Source: Archilochus colubris | Taxonomy: Eukaryota; Chordata; Aves; Apodiformes; Trochilidae | Length of the DNA stretch: 64,000 nucleotides | NCBI GenBank assembly: GCA_023079485.1 | Contig: CM041083.1 | Coordinates: forward strand, 177,276,480 to 177,340,479 | Direction: 5' to 3' | Shown: one piece after another, positions 47,591 to 58,147 of the stretch | Layout: the number at the start of each line of letters is the position of its first letter | Numbering within the stretch: position 1 is the stretch's first letter | Made by a program: the position numbers and the translations under genes | The notes under the pieces: model-generated | What the model was told of the DNA's origin: nothing | What the model saw: only the letters and a program-made list of their open reading frames with translations | Databases searched by the model: none

Positions 47591-47855
47591 AAATACTGTG
47601 TTTCAAGGAACAAGAACTTTGGGGAATATTCCTCTGAAGTGGAGACTTGATGCAGCACAGAACTGAAAGGCTGGGCACAGAACTGAAAAACAAGCAAAAT
47701 AAAAAGCCAAAATATATATTTATGTACCTCCTGAGTTTACTTATCTTGGTGAAAATCTGCAGCAACTCCGCAACATCTGCAGAATTTCCTCAGAATAGCT
47801 CAGTTTAAACTATATGCCTGCCTGAAGATAAAGCAAACAGCAGTAAACAGAGAAG
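47591..47855 (-). repeat. Left arm of large inverted duplication
   Basis: The reverse complement of this ~265-bp arm matches 49191-49456 with about nine differences that I count by eye (about 96% identity), including a central perfect match longer than 100 bp. Both arms therefore translate to nearly the same phenylalanine/leucine/serine-rich frame on opposite strands, which I take as a by-product. I do not recognise the arm sequence as a known repeat. Confidence 0.93.
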
Positions 47856-48659
47856 AATCACTAACCTGTGCTGGCAGCAGGTAGTTCAGGAGAAAAATAA
47901 ATGAGACCATGAGTTTTCCCTCCTTTCTCTTCACAAATATTAATCCTTTTGATTAATTCAAACCCACTAAGTTAATTATTACAGAATCCAATTACTTATT
48001 TCATTGCCTGGTGTCCAAAGGATATTTAGCTCATGCATTTGTGTTTGATGTCTGTGTCTGCTACAACCTTGTCTGCCACTCATTCCTTTCCCGAGGAAAT
48101 ACACATAAAATATTGGCTGTTTTTAACCAAAAGGGCAGACAGGTGCCAGGCTCACATGTACCGTGTTTCAACGTGCATGTGAAACTCATGTGTGGGTAGA
48201 AGAAGGAAATCCAGACTCACCAGAGGACAGGTAGTTATAGTTGAGCCTTCTACCATTTTAAGAGGCACTGGCAACTGGGTCTTTCTCTGCTACCCATCAG
48301 AGCATGGATATGGGGGGGTGTGTGATGCCGTGGGACATGTAGAGGACTGAAATGACGAGGTTCATACAAAATACAAAGTGAAAAGGTGGTTGTTACACAC
48401 CCAGATAATAGCTGAAGTATGAAAGGGGAGCATATTACCTTATTACCTTATTACTTACCTGTGTGGTGCAGTACCAGTGCCTATGGTTCAGGCACAGCCC
48501 ATTGAAACGATCTCAAGGTTTGGAGGCATAATGGTACAGAACAATGGCAGAGTGGGTCAGAAGGATGGAAATCATGGCTATTTATATCATAGAGCTGAGT
48601 TTATTCTGTTGCCCAGAACTGGTGCTGAATTGCAGGAAGAGCAGGGAGCCATGGTAGAT

Positions 48660-48982
48660 TAAGCGGCATTTTAGCTTGGAAAAGAGAAGGCTGAAGGGAG
48701 ACCTTATTGCTCTTTACAGCTACCTGAAAGGAGGTTGTCAGGAGGTGAGTATTGACCTCTTCTCCCAAGTAAATAATGATAGGACTAGAGGAAATGGGCT
48801 GAAGTTGCACCAGGGGAGGTTTGGACTAGATATTAGGAAGAATTTCTTTACTGAAAGAGTGGTCAGGTGCTGGAACAGGCTACCCAGGGAGGTTGTGGAG
48901 TCACTAGCCATAGAGGTATTAAAAAACTGTTTAAATGTGGGACTTCAGGACATGCTGTAGTCGGATGGTGATTCTGTGATTT
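48660..48982 (+). mobile_element. CR1 LINE fragment (plus strand)
   Basis: The body is the reverse-transcriptase C-terminus (GAAAAGAGAAGGCTGAAGGG, ACCTGAAAGGAGGTTGTCAG). It then jumps from the stop codon region to a shortened tail ending GATTCTGTGATT. Most of the 3' UTR is deleted. It lies wholly inside the spacer of the inverted duplication. Confidence 0.88.
48676..48960 (+). pseudogene. CR1 reverse transcriptase C-terminal remnant
   Basis: A 94-codon open frame begins [20 protein letters not shown] and ends [20 protein letters not shown]...GLQDML and a stop. This is the intact last ~94 codons of the CR1 protein. No catalytic region is present. It is non-functional. Confidence 0.88.
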
Positions 48983-49190
48983 CCCTCCTGCTGGACTGTA
49001 TTAGTTTTGCAGTATATTACAGCCTGAAAACTGCTGAAACCTGACCTGTGACCCTAAAGGTAATTTTTCTCAGCATGGGATTGGCAGAACACAGCACATT
49101 CCAGTTACATCCCTCCCCCACTGTGGTAGATGGCAGTTCCCCCACATGAGGGGTTTTGGTATTAACAAAGCACCAACACCAGTGTTTCTG

Positions 49191-49456
49191 CTCTCTTTGT
49201 TTACTGCAGTTTGCTTTATCTTCAGACAGGCATATAGTTTAAACTGAGCTATTCTGAGGAAATTCTGCAGATGTTGCGGAGTTGCTGCAGATTTCCACCA
49301 AGAAAAGTAAACTCAGGAGGTACATAAATATATATTTTGGCTTTTTATTTTGCTTGTTTTTCAGTTCTGTGCCCAGCCTTTCAGTTCTTTGTTGCATCAA
49401 GTCTCCACTTCAGAGGAATATTCCCCAAAGTTCTTGTTCCTTGAAACATAGCATTT
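49191..49456 (+). repeat. Right arm of large inverted duplication
   Basis: This arm is the inverted counterpart of 47591-47855, from TTTGTTTACTGCAGTTTGCT to CTTGAAACATAGCA. Similarity stops sharply on the outer side; on the inner side weak similarity may extend another ~10-15 bp with a small gap. No target-site duplication is obvious at the outer edges. Confidence 0.93.
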
Positions 49457-51036
49457 CAGCAAGCTGGATTGTTTCTCAAATGAGAATATGGATTCGGTTG
49501 TGTGGGATAATTTCTCATCATTGCACGCTGGTGACAGAGCTGGTATTGATTCTGAATAATTTTCATATTACCTGTAACAACTTGAAGAAGCAACTCCAAA
49601 TTACACGATTTCCATTTGTGTAATTGAGAAGACAGGAGCTTTTTCTTTCTCTTTGAAACATATTTTTTTAAGATTTTCCCAACCTTCAGCTTTTTGAAAA
49701 GGTATATGCACAGAATATTTTTCCTTAGTTGACTTAACTTTTGGGAGCTGATATTAATTGAAATTTCACACTCTTCAGTGATTCTCTTTGCAAAGAGGAC
49801 ACATGATTTTAAAGCTTCCAGTGAAAAAGCCTGTGATATGATATCATCTGAAGATGAAAGGATGCAAAGTCCAGACTTCAAATCCCATTTCAGCAGAATA
49901 TTTACTTTTCAGATCTTGCTTGTTGTCAGTGTTGAAATGCATGTAATTTCTTGCAAGGGAGGGTTTTGGAATGTGAGGCTGCAGCAATAATGAAGGAAAT
50001 TTGTACGATGGTTGAACTGAGAGTGGAAGTGTGAGAACTCTGAATTGTAAAGTCAACACAATGCCAGCATTAGTATTCAGATGAAATTTAGGTTTCCATG
50101 AAGAGGCTGTCATGCAGTCATTTCGCTGAGATAAAACCTGACTGTGTTCATGCACCCTGCAGGCAGCTCTGGCATTTCAGAGGTGAAGTGCAGGTACTTT
50201 TTGGAGCATCAGTGCTGTTTATCCTTGGCATAGGGTGCCATCCTCTCTAACAGGAGAGTTTTTGGTTGTTGATCCCTGTCTATGCAGGTTGCTACCTCTG
50301 TATTCCAAAGACAATTGAACACTGTTTTAACTGATTTTAATTGAATGGTATGATTTTAGGGTTTTAAAACCCTGTTTAAAACGGATGAAGCAGATCATTG
50401 TATAAAATCAGATGTTAAATGGATGATACATTGCCTGGTAGCACTGGTAGCTCTTGTTGCATAGTTACAGCAGCACTATTTGGGTGCATAGGGTGCCAGG
50501 CCATGGGTTGAGTCCCTGTTGTGTAGGTCAGTGGTAAGCCATGAAAAAAGGAGTTTACAATTCACCTGAATAGTCTTTTCCATCTGAACATGATAGTCAG
50601 AAACAGAAAACTGGGTTTTTCTTTGGCATTGTGCTATGTCCAAAGAAGGAAAACCACACTAGCTCAGTTAATCCTGTTATTCAGTTTCCATTACAATTGT
50701 ATTAGCCTTGTATAGCTGCATCAGAACAAATATTTTATAATGAATACGAGCAGAGAGCAGTGTGCTCATGTCTACCACGAAGATGGCCTGGGCTGTGATT
50801 CCAGAAACAGCACAGGGTTTCTGGCAGGCAGGGGAGTAAAGGAAACAGGGAGACAATTCCTGGTCAGCAGCAGCCTCAGACAGTGGCCTAAACCCTGCCT
50901 GGTATTAGTGGTGTCTAAACGGATTCTGTACTGATTTCCCAGTCTTCACTGCATGCCAAGGAGACAGAGATAAGGCTGGTCTCTTGATACCCTCCAATCC
51001 ACTGGTGCCTCCTTTTGGTTCGGTGTCTTTGAGCAC
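49457..51036. other. Unique non-coding region
   Basis: No gene is recognised. Open frames reach 141 codons (49881-49456 minus), but that frame shows no known domain and lies over AT-rich sequence. Confidence 0.6.
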
Positions 51037-52205
51037 AGAATCATAGAATAATAGAATTGGCTGGGTTGGAAGGGACCTCAGAGATCATCAAGTCCAACCC
51101 TTGATCCACTACCGTTGCAGTTACCAGACCATGGCACTGAGTGCCACATCCAGTCTCTTTTTTAGTATCTCCAGGGATGGAGAATCCACTACTTCCTGGG
51201 GCAGCCCATTCCTATGCCTGATCACCCTCTCCGTAAATAATTTTTTCCTAATATCCAACCTAAACCTACCCAGGCACAACATAAGACCATGCCCTCTTGT
51301 CTTGCTGAGAGTTGCCTGGGAGAAGAGACCAACCCCCACCTGGCTACAACCTCCTTTCAGGGAGTTGTAGAGAGCGATGAGGTCTCCTCTGAGCCGCCTC
51401 TTCTCCAGGCTGAACAGCCCCAGCTCCCTCAACCTCTCCTCATAGGATCTGTGCTCAAGTCCCTTCACCAGCCTGGTTGCCCTCCTTTGGACCTGCTCCA
51501 GGACCTTGATATCCTTCCTAAACTGAGGGGCCCAGAACTGGACACAGGACTCAAGGTGTGGCCTCACAAGCGCTGAGTACAGGGGCAGAATCACTTCCTT
51601 GGACCTGCTGGCCACGCTGTTCCTGGTACAGGCCAGGATGCCATTGGCCTTCTTGGCCACCTGGGCACACTGCTGGCTCATGTTCAGCTTCCTGTCAATC
51701 CAGACTCCCAGGTCCCTCTCTGTCTGACTGCTCTCCAACCACTCTGTCCCCAGCCTGTAGCGCTGCTTGGAGCTGTTGTGGCCAAAATGCAGGACCCGGC
51801 ACTTGGCTGTGTTGAACCTCATCCCGTTGGAATCAGCCCAACTCTCCAGTCTGTCCAGGTCCCTCTGCAGAGCCCTCCTGCCTTCCAGCTGATCCACACT
51901 TCACCCCAGCTTAGTGTCATCTGCAAATTTGCTGATGATGGACTCAATCCCCTCAATTATAAAGATATTAAACAGAACTGGGCCCAATACTGATCCCTGG
52001 GGGACACCACTGGTGACCGGCCTCCAAGTGGATGCAGCCCCATTCAGCACCACTCTCTGGGCCCGGCCCTCCATCCAGTTCGTAACCCAGCACAGGGTGC
52101 CCCTGTCCAAGCTGTGGGCTGACAGCTTCTTCAGGAGGATGCTGTGGGAGACGGTGTCAAAGGCTTTGCTGAAGTTCAGGTAGACCACATCCACAGACAA
52201 GCCCA
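51037..52205 (-). mobile_element. CR1 LINE, best-preserved copy (minus strand)
   Basis: About 1.17 kb. It begins with the reverse-complemented tail (AGAATCATAGAATAATAGAATTGGC), then the 3' UTR, then a long reverse-transcriptase frame. It is 5'-truncated near 52205, inside the reverse transcriptase upstream of the [13 protein letters not shown] block. It is the longest and least decayed CR1 here and so probably the youngest. The same subfamily occurs at 14 kb and 25 kb. Confidence 0.96.
51121..52205 (-). pseudogene. CR1 reverse transcriptase, partial, one in-frame stop
   Basis: Read on the minus strand, the frame contains [38 protein letters not shown], and KFADDTKLG with the two catalytic aspartates. 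A TGA stop follows at about 51901-51903. In the same frame the protein then resumes with [20 protein letters not shown] and runs 258 codons to the normal CR1 terminus (ALSAMVW, stop). Comparison with the 14-kb copy indicates GGA became TGA at that codon. The N-terminal part of the protein (endonuclease and early RT) is missing through 5' truncation. It is non-autonomous and non-functional. Confidence 0.93.
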
Positions 52206-55200
52206 AGGCAAGCTTTGAAAGGAGAAGAAGGTGGAAGAAAATGGGCTTATGTCTGCTCAGAATTAATTCCTTCATGCAATGCTCATATGGTTTCTTAGGA
52301 ATTGTTCCATGGTAGGAAAATGGAAGATTTCCTCCAAAAAAGTTTTAACCAAGTATCTTAGCGGGACCCCAGGGAGTTTCCAGTTGGCCTCCAGGGTATG
52401 GAATTGTTCTCTTTCATGTACGGGGGGGTGTGAAAAAATATCGGTCTCTGAGCAACAGAGAAGGTTATCATGATTTCTACTCTCAGGTCCTTCTGCACCA
52501 TCACCCACCCAAAATCCACAACATATGCTTTGAGTCTGGGGAAATCACTGTTCACAAAAAACTTTGCTGAGTAGTGGTGAATAGTAAAATGAAAGCTAGA
52601 ATGCAGCCAGCTCCTGAAAATTGTGTTTCTCTAATGTATTAGTGTTCTTTGACAGTACCTTCAAGCCCATGTGGGAAGAAAAACAAATTAACGTGCTTTT
52701 ATTCTTTTGAAAAGGTTTGATAGAAGTTTTTTACAGGATCTTGTAAGTAAACTTAGAAACCACAGAGTGATAGATGAAGTCTTCTCATGGATTAAAACCA
52801 GACTAATATATAGGGAAAAAATGGGTGCAGCAATAAACTGTCCATTCTAGGAAAGCAAATGAGCTCATTGTACATTGTCCTGTGAAGTAAAACAATGGTA
52901 AATGCCAGTAGGCAAACATGCTAATGATATATATAGAGAAGTAAATGTAACATGCCAGATAAATAATTGGTTGACAAAGCAGACTAAGTATTTCCATTAA
53001 AATTTTAACATTATTTTTAAATATTTGAGCAGTCTACACTTATGGATAAAGAGGCAAGTGGGTTTTTTGGCTGCTGAGATTGAGTCACTGTATACCTGGT
53101 TTTTTCTATAATCCATCAAAACAGTGCTATTTGTCTGGCTGGTTTATTTTACAAGAGTTTGCATCTGACCACATGTGGGCAACTGGTTTTATCCCTCTTC
53201 AGAATCATACAACTGATGGACATCAAACTAGGGTCCCAATACTTCTTTATAGGACTGGTGTCACAGCAGTTTTAATAGAGCTGGCATTTACATTCCAATG
53301 AAAAAGAGAATATCAAGATACAGAGGATGTAACACAGTCATAAGTCACATAGAACAGCTAGAAAAAAAAAAAGACAGAAAGTGTATCACAAAATAGAACT
53401 GAAGTAGCCCATTTTTGTGGAAAGATGGCAAGCACTTTTGAAATTGAGGAACAACCTTGTAGTCACACATAGGTTTCTCCCAAGTTTTCTGGCATGGGCT
53501 GCAGACTTTCAGGACCTTTGACCTTTGCTAGAGCAACACTTGCTTTGTTTCTGAGATAAAACGTGGGCCTGCAGAAATGTTTATGAGCCATTACCAGTAT
53601 AATGTGATCTAAATTAATCTTATTTTATCTGTTCCACATAATGATACTTTAAAATTCAGCAGTCAGTAGAGAATAATTCCCCTTTTAAGAATTTTCAATT
53701 TTCCGAATGCATAACTTAAAGTTTATAATTAAAAGAAAGGCACCTTTACTTTCCATGAAATAGTCTTTGGGCCTCCCAAGATATGAGTTATGCTAAAAGA
53801 CTGAATATCTTATAATTAACACTAATTTACATGCATACTAGAGCTCTGAGCTAGTGAAATCAAATCCATTCATCCATGTGTCTCAGAATCTTTACTGCTC
53901 GGGGATAATTGATGTTTTTATGTAATATAGATAAAAGAGAGGAGCAAAAAAGGTATCATTGTTCCATCTTTTCCTGCAAGTTCGTCAGTCTCTGTCATGA
54001 ACTGGTTCTGCAGCTGCTTTATCTGTAGCCCCATATACAGCCTTGACCCCAGAAGGTCATTCTTGCCATGAAAGATCACTTGTGTAGTATTGGACATAAA
54101 GATATAGGTGTTACTTTGGCCCAAGCCATGAGGGTGGGACCAAAAATCTTACAAGAGCCCCTTATGCAACGAAGCCAAGCTCTCTTCTCCCCAGAAATGA
54201 GATCCCTTCAGATGATTTTCAGGTCTGAAATATCTATATTCTATTATTATAGATATTTTTTTTCATCTTGTTGTAGTTCCCCAGGAGCCTCATCTCCTAA
54301 GTGGGCTCTGAACATTTTATTGACTTACCAAGCTCTTGTAGGTCATAATATCATCTGTATCCATCTTATAAACATTTTCAATTGTCCTGGTTTCATCTAA
54401 AAGCTACAGTAGGAGATAATTCTTCTGAAGCACAGAAATGACTGCTCTAATAGATATTTCAAATTCCAGGAAAGTTTAATATCTGTCTAAGCAGCAAAGA
54501 TTTTCCCTTCCCTTTAAATCCTAGACTGGTGTAATTGTGCATGGAACAGATGCTTTGATGTTGAATTTCTCTGATTATTTTGTCATACAAGAAGCTATAG
54601 ACCTCTTTATTCACTAGCTGGTTATTATTCTAATGTCCTTTTTATTCCATTAAAGAGACAAATGTGAAAAAAATGAGATATTTCCTTTTGCCAGATATAT
54701 TATACATAATACATCATATATAGAATATAATGTTACTGAATTTTTGGTATCCTACATCCTATCACCTTCCTTAGGACAAGGACACTGTGTAGGACAGATC
54801 ATAGAGGCAGAAGCAGTATTCTTTGCCATCCATTATGCTGGGGACATTGAAATTTTCCTTTGCCTTCAGAGGAACTTTATTTTAACTTATAAAACCATAT
54901 TTATTCCTGAATATATTTTCTATGGCAGACTGCAATTTTTTTTCTTTTTAATCTCTTTATATTTTTTTAATCAAGTGACTTGGCAATTGTCAGCAAGTTC
55001 ACTCAGGAGAAACAAATTACTAATAACTCCTGCTATTTTTTTTTCTTTCCTGTTGTGAATCTTATGTTGCGTAGTGACTTGTATGTCAAAACTCTTTAAG
55101 AACATTCATTTGACTTTAAAACTTCATACTCAGAATGTTTAGTGTGATATAACTTGTAACTTTTTATCCTCATACGTCAACAAAGATATTTTTTACAAAT

Positions 55201-55876
55201 CGCATCACATTCACCTATTTATAGGGACTACTTGAGAATTTTCTAGTAAATAATAGATCTTTGTCTTTTTGACTGATTTTTCCAAAGTTATTGGACTTGG
55301 TGGAAAGGAAGGGAGACCACTTTCTGAGCTTTTGGCAGTGGAAAGTTAGTTCCTATCTCTATTAATCTGGACGAGAGATTTTGGCCCTTCTCCATAGCAG
55401 GAATACATCATCCTGCCCAATGAGAAGACTCTGAACATAACTATTAAGGTGTTTTTGGGCATAAGTGGACACACACATGCAAAGACAGTCTCCTGGATGA
55501 ACAGTGTCATGGCACAGCCTGCTGGCAGGGGTTATCAGCCATCCAACCCTGTTTCATCTTACTTCTCACCTGAAGTTGCTTGGAACAAGAGGTAAGAAGT
55601 CTCCCAGAGTTGGCAAGGGTAAACTGAAATGGTGGTACAGAAAGATGAACATGTTAGAAGGAAAGTAAAATGGAAAATGAGTACAGTAGAAAGAAAGAAG
55701 GCAAACAGGTGACAGAAGGACAACAAAAACAATGCAACTACCACCAAAATGAGTCCACCTTTGGGAATGAGTGGCCATGGCTGGCTGAACTTGTCCAAAC
55801 TGGATAAGATACGAAGAGTGAAGAGTTGACAGATGATTGACATGGAATTTTCCTGTTTGAATGTTTTGTGGAAAAA

Positions 55877-55943
55877 ATGATGAGATGAGATGAGATGAGA
55901 TGAGATGAGATGAGATGAGATGAGATGAGATGAGATGAGATGA
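55877..55943. repeat. (TGAGA)12 microsatellite
   Basis: Twelve perfect TGAGA units (55881-55940) are flanked by partial units. On the minus strand it translates to a repeated serine-histidine-leucine-isoleucine pattern in several frames, which explains the 72- to 168-codon frames there. Confidence 0.97.
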
Positions 55944-56831
55944 AAACATGGAACATTCTTCAGGCAATAGCTGGAGAGCCTCACTCTTTCTACACTACCC
56001 GGAGATTTCCAAAGCAGACTTACTACTTGAAGGCCAGGTCCTTTATTGAGCTTTAAAAAATGCAAACAACAGATTGATTTCTTCCAACTGTGTTGCAGAA
56101 AACAGAGCTATGACTTCCCACAGTTCTTTACCCTTCGTTATATCTTGCACTTCATCCTCCTTGATACTTCAGTTCACTTCCACCCCCCACCACTTCTCCA
56201 CAACAACAACCAGGACTCCTTTACTGCAGAGAGCAAATTTATAAATTTTGCATGGCTTCCAAATTTCTTGCACATCAAGGTTTTCATATGCTAGAATTTA
56301 ATCAGCTTCTTGGCTGAGGGACATGGAACCCTTACCCTCATCAGCAAGCAAGAGGCTCCCTGACTCAAGCCCACGCTTGTGCTGCATGAATTGCAGAGAA
56401 ATCCAATAAACTCACAAAGCAAAACATGGCCTTTACTTTAGACTAACTTCAGTTACATGCCAGAGAACAGGGTTCTCCTGGGTTATTTGCAGTCCTAAGT
56501 CTGAGTCTTCAATGACCCCACATTTAATTTTGACTGCTGTCATTACATTGTTTTGCATTTTGGCAAGGAGATGAGAACACTCTACCAATCTATCTTGTTC
56601 TATCTGATACACACAGAAGGTCTGATGCAGAGCTCGTGTCAGTCAGTAATTGGTACAAAGCTGCATCAGTTTAAGATTTGGCCTGTAGCTTTTTGGCTAA
56701 TATCTTTTACTCTATCCATATATTGGAACAGAGCTCACTGAGTAACAGCTCATTGAATAGTTTTTAAAAAATCTATAAACCCAAGGAGTGCAGCAACTGC
56801 AGTGATGGCTCCAGTAAAGATACATCTAGTG

Positions 56832-56935
56832 ACAGATTATGATTCCAGTCATGCTGGTATAGAGCCAGAGTAATTCAGTTGATGTCATTGGAGTTAACTT
56901 TGGCATTACATTATCACGGCACAGATCAAACCTTA
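56832..56935. repeat. Ancient palindromic (MITE-like) repeat relic
   Basis: The left half reads CAGATTATGATTCCAGTCAT, then GCTGGTATAGAGCCAGAGTAATTC and TTGATGTCATTGGAGTTA. This resembles an old reptile/bird element with arms of the type 'CAGATTCTGATCTCAGTTAC' around a 'CCATTGA...TCAATGG' centre. The right half is poorly preserved. The identification is from memory. Confidence 0.45.
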
Positions 56936-58009
56936 GCTCATAAGTGGCTCCATATCTCTTTGAAAGTTTTACAGATTCCTTTTTGTCTAGCCCGTTCTCT
57001 TTATATCATGTTTGCTTGGTTTGGCTTAAGAAAATAATTCAGGATTTATCCATAGCCCTTCCTTTATTTTTTTTATTTTCTTTTTAGTCCAAAGTCAGTT
57101 GAAGAGGATTTTGTTTTGTTCTGAAAACAAAAAGAAATAGCAAGCAAGCTGCCATTCTTTTCTTTCTATTTTATGAGCTAGCAGCCAAAAGCTCCCATTC
57201 TTTGGATTTCTGCAACAGTTTCGAAGTCTTTTTAAGATGAAAGATATTACAAAGTGAAAATCATTTTGTCTATTTTCATCCCTGTAAGAAGAACCTGGGG
57301 GGTGTGCAAGCTGCTATTTGCAGGCAGGTTAAATTCTAGAGGCCTGCAGGACTCAGTCCTTGAAACTTCTGAGCTGTCAGAAGTAATTCTGGCCGAGACA
57401 TTGCAGCTTTGTATTCAGCATAATTAAAGCAACCATTTGTTTGTTTGTAAGGAAGACAACAATAGGCATTGAGATTTTATTATTGAAAGCAGCTGCAGGA
57501 GAAGAAGTCCTGTAGCCAGGGATTAGTTAGTAAATCCTGCTTGGGACATTTTAGTATTGCAGTTCCATTTATTATGATCCTTTCTTTGAGACTGCAAGCT
57601 ATTTTGCACTGTCTTCTACCTATCTGTCCCATTCTTCCCTCATGTATTAAATCTGTGAAACCAAAGCTAGAAGGCTTGGAGGCCCACTGAGATCCCTCAG
57701 TTATCTGGGAGAATATAGGAGGTTGTATATACCACTGCTGGAATTTTGGTGAGCTGAGCATTGTAAAATGAGCAAGGAGAGGCTATAGCTGGTATGAATT
57801 GTGAAACTCTTGCCAACTTCAGTGGGGCTGGATGTAGTTATTTCAGTGGGTTGGTGTTGCTTACAGTGAAATCTTTTCTTCTTAGCTGGGGCATTGCTAC
57901 ACCAACCAGACTTTCATGTTGCTTGCTTAGAGGAGAGCAAGGACGAAGGGTGGGTGGTTCGGTTGACTCAACAGAAATGCAGATTTAAAGTGGAGAGACT
58001 TTATTGCAG

Positions 58010-58147
58010 TTTTTCAATACTTTGGAGATGTTCAAAACCTGACTTGCCATATTCCTGGGCAGCCAGCTCTGGGTGATGCTTCTCTGAACAGAGGGTTGGA
58101 TTAAATGATCTCCAGAGGTGCCTCCCAGCCTCAGTGGTGTTATGAGT
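58010..58147 (+). mobile_element. CR1 LINE 3' end (plus strand)
   Basis: The segment runs TTTGGAGATGTTCAAAACCT, CTGGGCAGCCAGCTCTGGGTGATG, and GGGTTGGATTAAATGATCTCCAGAGGTGCCTCCCAGCCTCAG. This is a CR1 C-terminus plus 3' UTR of a different subfamily from the 51-kb copy. Terminal octamers are decayed (TGTTATGAG). It is only about 140 bp. Confidence 0.85.

Larger units (their letters stand above)
47856..49190. other. Spacer between inverted-duplication arms
   Basis: About 1.33 kb holds unique DNA, a short (TTATTACC)n-like run at about 48436-48462, and a CR1 fragment at 48660-48982. No gene and no transposase-like frame is seen. Confidence 0.7.
52206..58009. other. Unique AT-rich non-coding region
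   Basis: No gene is recognised. The region contains the (TGAGA)12 microsatellite at 55877-55943, an ancient palindromic repeat at 56832-56935, and AT-rich palindromic stretches around 54690-54740. Remaining open frames are short and featureless. Confidence 0.6.

Noticed and set aside
47577..49623. Nearly identical 60-residue F/L/S-rich frames on opposite strands (47765-47577 and 49282-49623) as a duplicated small membrane protein gene
   Set aside because: The similarity is at DNA level over the whole inverted arm and continues outside the frame; mismatches show no codon-position bias that I can see. The frame is better explained as a by-product of the inverted duplication.
51289..51993. Plus-strand open frames of 71-95 codons across 51.3-52.0 kb
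   Set aside because: They are antisense shadows of the minus-strand CR1 reverse transcriptase.
55559..56065. 168-, 133- and 72-codon minus-strand frames with SHLIS repeats as a repeat protein
   Set aside because: The repeat comes from the (TGAGA)12 microsatellite, which stays open in several frames at once.
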